Part shown: positions 19,956 through 22,793 of the stretch, piece after piece
Layout: every line of letters begins with the position of its first letter
Numbering within the stretch: the first letter of the stretch is position 1
Source: a virus
Direction: 5' to 3' (one strand)
Length of the DNA stretch: 22,793 bases
IMG/VR virus record: IMGVR_UViG_3300036790_000092
Location: 1-22,793 of that record
The notes under the pieces: generated by a model
Database searches by the model: none
Told to the model about the DNA's origin: nothing
Seen by the model: only the letters and a program-made list of their open reading frames with translations
Position numbers and translations under genes: made by a program

Positions 19956-20193
19956 CTGAGCATCGAAGCCCAGGCTCGCACCGTGCTACACAGCCACGGC
20001 GAAGCGTCACCTACCAGCGGGTGTTGATGTTACGGTCAACGAGAGGAACAGTCGGCTTGCCCTCGCCGCCGTAACAATCCCCGCTCGCCGAAGTTGCATC
20101 GGCGGTGCGTGTCACATGACACGGCGCGCTCGCAGCGGGTACCTTCGATTGAGGGAGGCGTCCCCCAGCGACCCCTAGCCCGCATAGCGGGAA

Positions 20194-20236
20194 ACGCGAG
20201 GCGACGAGTCGAACGCCGCTACATCCAATCTCGCGT
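20194..20236 (-). other. Acceptor/T-arm minihelix resembling a tRNA without D and anticodon arms
   Basis: ACGCGAG (5' side) pairs perfectly over 7 bp with CTCGCGT. Immediately inside the 3' strand lies a 6-bp T-stem with a canonical loop: GCGGCG-TTCGACT-CGTCGC. Only ten bases stand where the D and anticodon arms should be. It could be a deleted tRNA, a tRNA mimic or an RNA-processing element. Confidence 0.4.
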
Positions 20237-20244
20237 GATCCTAC

Positions 20245-20262
20245 TCCACCGACACAGGTGGA
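20245..20262 (-). terminator. Hairpin directly after the major capsid gene
   Basis: TCCACC-TGTGTC-GGTGGA starts at the base after the capsid TGA. It is a perfect 6-bp GC-rich stem with a 6-base loop but no T-run. It may attenuate transcription or protect the 3' end of the capsid message, lowering expression of the genes beyond. Confidence 0.45.
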
Positions 20263-21516
20263 TCAACGTAGCGCGCTCGTATACCCTGCCCCAACAATCG
20301 ACGCAACCCCGTTCGCGTGACGAGCAATAGCCGCGCAATATTCACGCAAAATCACAACTACTTCCAAGTCCCCAGCAAGGTTCGTCTGCGGATACACACC
20401 CAAAAACGGGTCGTCCTCCATCAAAACCACCGAATCAAACGGAGCGCCAATCACAATCTGTGTCTGATTCGTAGTACCATAGTTCGGCAAATTATCGTCA
20501 GAAAACCAAAGCACGCCACCAGGCATCACCGTGCCCGTAAACCTTGACCACACAGGCACCTGCAACGAATCATTGTCATCCGCGCCCGTAGCAATCGGAA
20601 AACCCGGGGCGAACTGTGGCACAAGAATAGGACGCTGCTCACTGTCAACCTGACGCGTCGCATACGAATACAAATCCGACGTGGAAAACACGTGCGTCGG
20701 ACGCAACCGCGTCCCCGCCGTATCCGTAAGCACCTCCCTAGCACTCGCCATATCCTGATACAAACCCGCCGTCGAATACGACCCCTGCCCCGACACCACA
20801 GGCCCCGCACCCAACGCCACACCAATCACATACACATCAACCTGCTGATCCAACTGCTGCCTAAGCTGCTTCCCCACAAGCCGGTCAAATGTGCCGCCAC
20901 CACCAAACCCGCGATCATAAATCTGCTGCGTAAGAGTCAACTGCCCCGCAACCGTCTGCACAGCACCCGACCCCTGCAAACCCGTACTCGGATCCGTTTC
21001 GCTAACCGACTGACCCTCCACCTGCTGCGTCGTGCTCGTCGTACTAGTAAACGCAGGCAGGTAGATTTGAAGGCCATACGCAGGAAGACTTAGTTTATCG
21101 CATTGGTCTGCAAACGCACGTGTAATTCCCCTAAATGGCGCCCACTCGTCCCACATAAAGTACGGCGATACGAATGCTGCACCACCACCACCCGACGCGG
21201 ACACGGTGATGCCACCACCCGTCGGCAAATTCCGCAATTCCTTCATTGCGGCCCTAAAGGCTTCAGCGTGTTTCCCCGCGTCAGCACCACGGTACTGGGC
21301 ACGAATGACGCGCTCCGCACGCCTTCCCTCAGACGACCGCTGCTCAATCTCGTAAGCCAACTCTTTACCATATGCGGTCATACGTTCACTCACAGCACTA
21401 TTATTTTGTGTGCCATTCATTGCAAGCGAAGTAAGGTCGTGGACAAAGCTCCAAGAAGAATTCGGCCCGTAAGTCCGAGGTTCGTATATCACTCGGGTAT
21501 CTGAAACTTCAGTCAT
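20263..21516 (-). CDS. Major capsid protein (HK97 fold)
   Basis: A 417-residue protein with the features of an HK97-type major capsid protein: a helical, charged N-terminal part (about 40-95, ERMTAYGKELAYEIEQ and following) that may serve as scaffold, a central GGGGAAFVSPYFM (113-125), and a C-terminal PNYGTTNQTQIVIGAPFDS...EDDPFLGVYPQTN block typical of the axial domain of actinophage capsids. The C-terminus is clearly homologous to the partial protein at 22489. The start has GGGAG 6 bases upstream, located inside the 3' end of the HNH gene, which overlaps by 8 bp. A hairpin follows the stop. Confidence 0.85.
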   Translation of the reverse strand: MTEVSDTRVIYEPRTYGPNSSWSFVHDLTSLAMNGTQNNSAVSERMTAYGKELAYEIEQRSSEGRRAERVIRAQYRGADAGKHAEAFRAAMKELRNLPTGGGITVSASGGGGAAFVSPYFMWDEWAPFRGITRAFADQCDKLSLPAYGLQIYLPAFTSTTSTTQQVEGQSVSETDPSTGLQGSGAVQTVAGQLTLTQQIYDRGFGGGGTFDRLVGKQLRQQLDQQVDVYVIGVALGAGPVVSGQGSYSTAGLYQDMASAREVLTDTAGTRLRPTHVFSTSDLYSYATRQVDSEQRPILVPQFAPGFPIATGADDNDSLQVPVWSRFTGTVMPGGVLWFSDDNLPNYGTTNQTQIVIGAPFDSVVLMEDDPFLGVYPQTNLAGDLEVVVILREYCAAIARHANGVASIVGAGYTSALR

Positions 21517-22162
21517 GCAGCACTCCCTTTGCGAGACATGCCTCTAGTTGTAGTTCAATCCATGCCTCGCGGGACAAGTTGCCGCGAACATCGTCTATGC
21601 GTCCCATCAGTGCACCTTGTAAACAGATCTTAGGCCGCTGATTCGCGCATTGTTCAATCTGTGTTTTCCATTCACAATTATCAGGCGAGTACGGGCCGTC
21701 ATTGTCGGTACGGTCTAGGCTGTGCGTCGCGCGGCCACTTGCGTAGGTCCCCTCTGGGCGAGGTGCCATGTCGTCCAAGAAATTTAGAAACCCTTCGGGA
21801 CCAAGCCAACGGTCACAAACATAAATGCCTCGACCGCCGTAGTTATGATAAGAAGGATGTCCTTTGTTAGAACAGCGCTCAAACATTCCCGACCACACCT
21901 TATATAGCGGGTGAGTACTGCCTCGGCCTTTCGGTAGACGGTTACCTCTCGGGTTTTTGGGACTCTCAAAAACACAGTTGCCGCACGATTGCCAAGTACC
22001 ATTACGAAGGGACTGGCCATTGACAACCGCATCGTTACCGCAATCACAGTGACAATTCCACTGTGTAGACGATTGACCACTAGGATGAAATTTCCGAAAT
22101 CCTAGGCTAACCACTTTTAGCTTACCAAAACGTTGATTCGTTAGGTCAATCAAGGGAGGCAT
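21509..22162 (-). CDS. HNH homing endonuclease between two capsid genes
   Basis: A 217-residue HNH endonuclease. An N-terminal LTNQRFGKLKVV segment is followed by C-x-C-x-CGN and SCGNC Cys groups, the nuclease block PLYKVWSGMFERC...YHNYGGRGIYVCDRW and DNDGPYSPDNCEW. This is the intact version of the motif broken at the left edge. The ATG at 22162 was chosen because GGGAGG lies 4-5 bases upstream; a GTG at 22180 is weaker. Its last codons carry the ribosome-binding site and first bases of the capsid gene. It is probably an inserted selfish gene tolerated between two capsid genes. Confidence 0.9.
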   Translation of the reverse strand: MPPLIDLTNQRFGKLKVVSLGFRKFHPSGQSSTQWNCHCDCGNDAVVNGQSLRNGTWQSCGNCVFESPKNPRGNRLPKGRGSTHPLYKVWSGMFERCSNKGHPSYHNYGGRGIYVCDRWLGPEGFLNFLDDMAPRPEGTYASGRATHSLDRTDNDGPYSPDNCEWKTQIEQCANQRPKICLQGALMGRIDDVRGNLSREAWIELQLEACLAKGVLHD

Positions 22163-22238
22163 GTCGCCTCCCGTTGACACGACCTGCTGCTACTGCTACG
22201 CTGCTTCACGTCGAAGCCTCCAGTTAGGTTTCGGCCAC

Positions 22239-22267
22239 GGGGCCGGACGATGACACGTCGCGGCCCC
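22239..22267 (-). terminator. Strong GC-rich hairpin after the 47-residue gene
   Basis: GGGGCCG and CGGCCCC pair over 7 bp. Inside, GACG/CGTC adds four more pairs after a one-base bulge, closing a 6-base loop. It begins two bases past the stop codon of the 47-residue gene. No T-run follows, so it may be a U-less terminator or an mRNA-stabilising structure ahead of the HNH and capsid genes. Confidence 0.5.
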
Positions 22268-22268
22268 A

Positions 22269-22412
22269 CTATTCGTTGCTGTCCTCTTCGTCCTCCACCA
22301 ATTCCAACAAAGCCTTCACAGTCAACTCAAGCTTACGCCTGAGCCGCCGCTCGTTCATCCACAAAGCCCTGTAGCCCCATTTCGGGACCAGTTGTGTTCT
22401 CCGCAAGTTCAC
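22269..22412 (-). CDS. Small charged helical protein (47 aa)
   Basis: A 47-residue ORF starting MNLRRTQLVPKWGYRALWMN, then a charged amphipathic helix (ERRLRRKLELTVKALLELVE) and an acidic tail (DEEDSNE). AGGAG lies 5-6 bases before the GTG at 22412. It sits between the terminator of the capsid paralogue and a strong hairpin. The basic-then-acidic helix could be a coiled-coil assembly factor, but nothing identifies it. Confidence 0.55.
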   Translation of the reverse strand: MNLRRTQLVPKWGYRALWMNERRLRRKLELTVKALLELVEDEEDSNE

Positions 22413-22488
22413 ATGTTCTCCTTGTTCGATCAAAAGGTGAGGACGCACAAAGCGCCCTCACCCACGACCACTACAAACCTACTACCAG
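22413..22488 (-). other. Intergenic region after the capsid paralogue
   Basis: These 76 bases hold the terminator hairpin with its T-run and the ribosome-binding site of the 47-residue gene. I see no promoter that clearly restarts transcription here. Confidence 0.5.
22431..22462 (-). terminator. Rho-independent terminator after the capsid paralogue
   Basis: Read on the minus strand, GGTGAGGGCGC (22452-22462), loop TTTGT, GCGTCCTCACC (22436-22446) form an 11-bp stem with one G-U pair, followed directly by TTTTG. This is the best intrinsic terminator in the window and lies 27 bases after the capsid-like stop. It should reduce transcription into the HNH and second capsid gene. Confidence 0.8.
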
Positions 22489-22793
22489 CTAGTCGGTGTA
22501 CGTGATAGCACCGAGGCCAGTACCAGTGATAGAAACCACACCAGCAGCATACCGAACCAGAACGGCCAGGTACGAAAATTGCTGGCAAAGGACCAGGAGC
22601 GACCCGGCCAAAGTCTGGGGGACCACCCTAGTTACAGGGGTACCCTCATACACAAACACTTCGGAAAGATCAGCCACAATAGCCTGATCCTGATTTGTCG
22701 TACCGTTATTCGGAATGGTGGCATCAGTACACACCGGCAGACCGCCGAAACGGTAACCAGTGAACCCTTCGATGCCCTCGTCACCATCAGACG
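22489..22793 (-). CDS. Second capsid-like protein, 3' part only
   Basis: The frame is open to the right edge; only the last 100 or so codons are visible. GFTGYRFGGLPVCTDATIPN, GTTNQDQAIVAD, a VFVYEGTPVTRVVPQT block and VVSITGTG align with the C-terminal part of the complete capsid protein (PNYGTTNQTQIVIG..., VYPQTN, VASIVGAG), with gaps but the same order. It is therefore a paralogue rather than a duplicate of recent date. It could be the main subunit, a pentamer protein or a decoration variant. A strong terminator follows the TAG stop. Confidence 0.8.
   Translation of the reverse strand, partial: SDGDEGIEGFTGYRFGGLPVCTDATIPNNGTTNQDQAIVADLSEVFVYEGTPVTRVVPQTLAGSLLVLCQQFSYLAVLVRYAAGVVSITGTGLGAITYTD

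Larger units (their letters stand above)
19595..20262 (-). other. 668-base non-coding region between capsid and small virion genes
   Basis: No credible protein gene is visible here on either strand. The part nearest the 92-residue gene holds three closely packed tRNA or tRNA-like genes (19716-19955) and two hairpins. The part nearest the capsid gene (19956-20262) is GC-rich and full of inverted repeats: CCGTG/CACGG (19981-19999), TGTTACGG/CCGTAACA (20028-20035 with 20069-20076), GTGTCA/TGACAC (20109-20122), CCCGC/GCGGG (20179-20191), a tRNA-like minihelix and a hairpin after the capsid stop. This looks like structured RNA. Confidence 0.6.

Noticed and set aside
19880-20262. A tmRNA (ssrA) in the structured region, suggested by GCGGGTTCAACTCCCGC and a TTCGAC motif.
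   Set aside because: The T-arm clearly belongs to a short tRNA with a CAT anticodon arm. No matching 5' acceptor with the tmRNA start motif and no tag ORF could be found at the proper distance.
1-22793. CRISPR arrays, integrase, attachment sites, insertion sequences and an origin.
   Set aside because: I saw no regular repeats, recombinase, transposase or origin-like repeats. The mobile features are limited to HNH endonucleases.

Overview
This window looks like part of a tailed double-stranded DNA phage (Caudoviricetes) genome, probably one infecting a high-GC Gram-positive (actinobacterial) host. The phage call rests on an HK97-type major capsid protein, a partial second capsid-like protein, a head-tail connector, four HNH endonuclease genes and a tRNA cluster set among virion genes. 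The host call is softer: high GC, many GTG starts, tight NTGA gene overlaps, and small proteins that resemble ones I recall from actinophages. Almost everything is on the minus strand and reads from right to left. Only two short islands read rightward: two small genes at 2763-3130 and one HNH endonuclease at 17015-17674.

Read in the direction of transcription, the right part (22793 down to 17675) is virion assembly. It starts with the C-terminal part of a capsid-like protein, followed by a textbook terminator, a 47-residue gene, an HNH endonuclease, the complete major capsid protein, about 670 bases without protein genes that hold a tRNA cluster and strong hairpins, four small proteins, and a head-tail connector. 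The expected tail genes do not follow.

Instead, from 16938 down to the left edge there is a large sugar-metabolism island. It holds a transaldolase, a sedoheptulose-7-phosphate isomerase (GmhA type), a heptose-7-phosphate kinase (HddA type) and a small divergent nucleotidyltransferase (HddC-like), which together outline most of a GDP-heptose route. It also has two related NAD-dependent sugar epimerase/dehydratases, a sugar C-methyltransferase, an FkbM-type and a second class I methyltransferase, a NeuD/PglD-like acyltransferase and six glycosyltransferase-like proteins. A short DNA cytosine-5 methyltransferase starts the leftmost operon. The likely outcome is a phage-made, heptose-derived, methylated and possibly acylated glycan, placed on virion proteins, DNA or the host surface. 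The target cannot be read from the sequence.

The island is very compact. I count 21 four-base stop/start overlaps (ATGA, GTGA, TTGA). Sugar enzymes alternate with small proteins, several carrying Cys pairs, and two 18-codon ORFs bridge neighbouring genes by four-base overlaps at both ends. Two glycosyltransferase-like genes appear to start at CTG. The two rightward islands have promoters placed so close to the ATG that their mRNAs should be leaderless. The left edge holds a decayed HNH gene with several frame changes.
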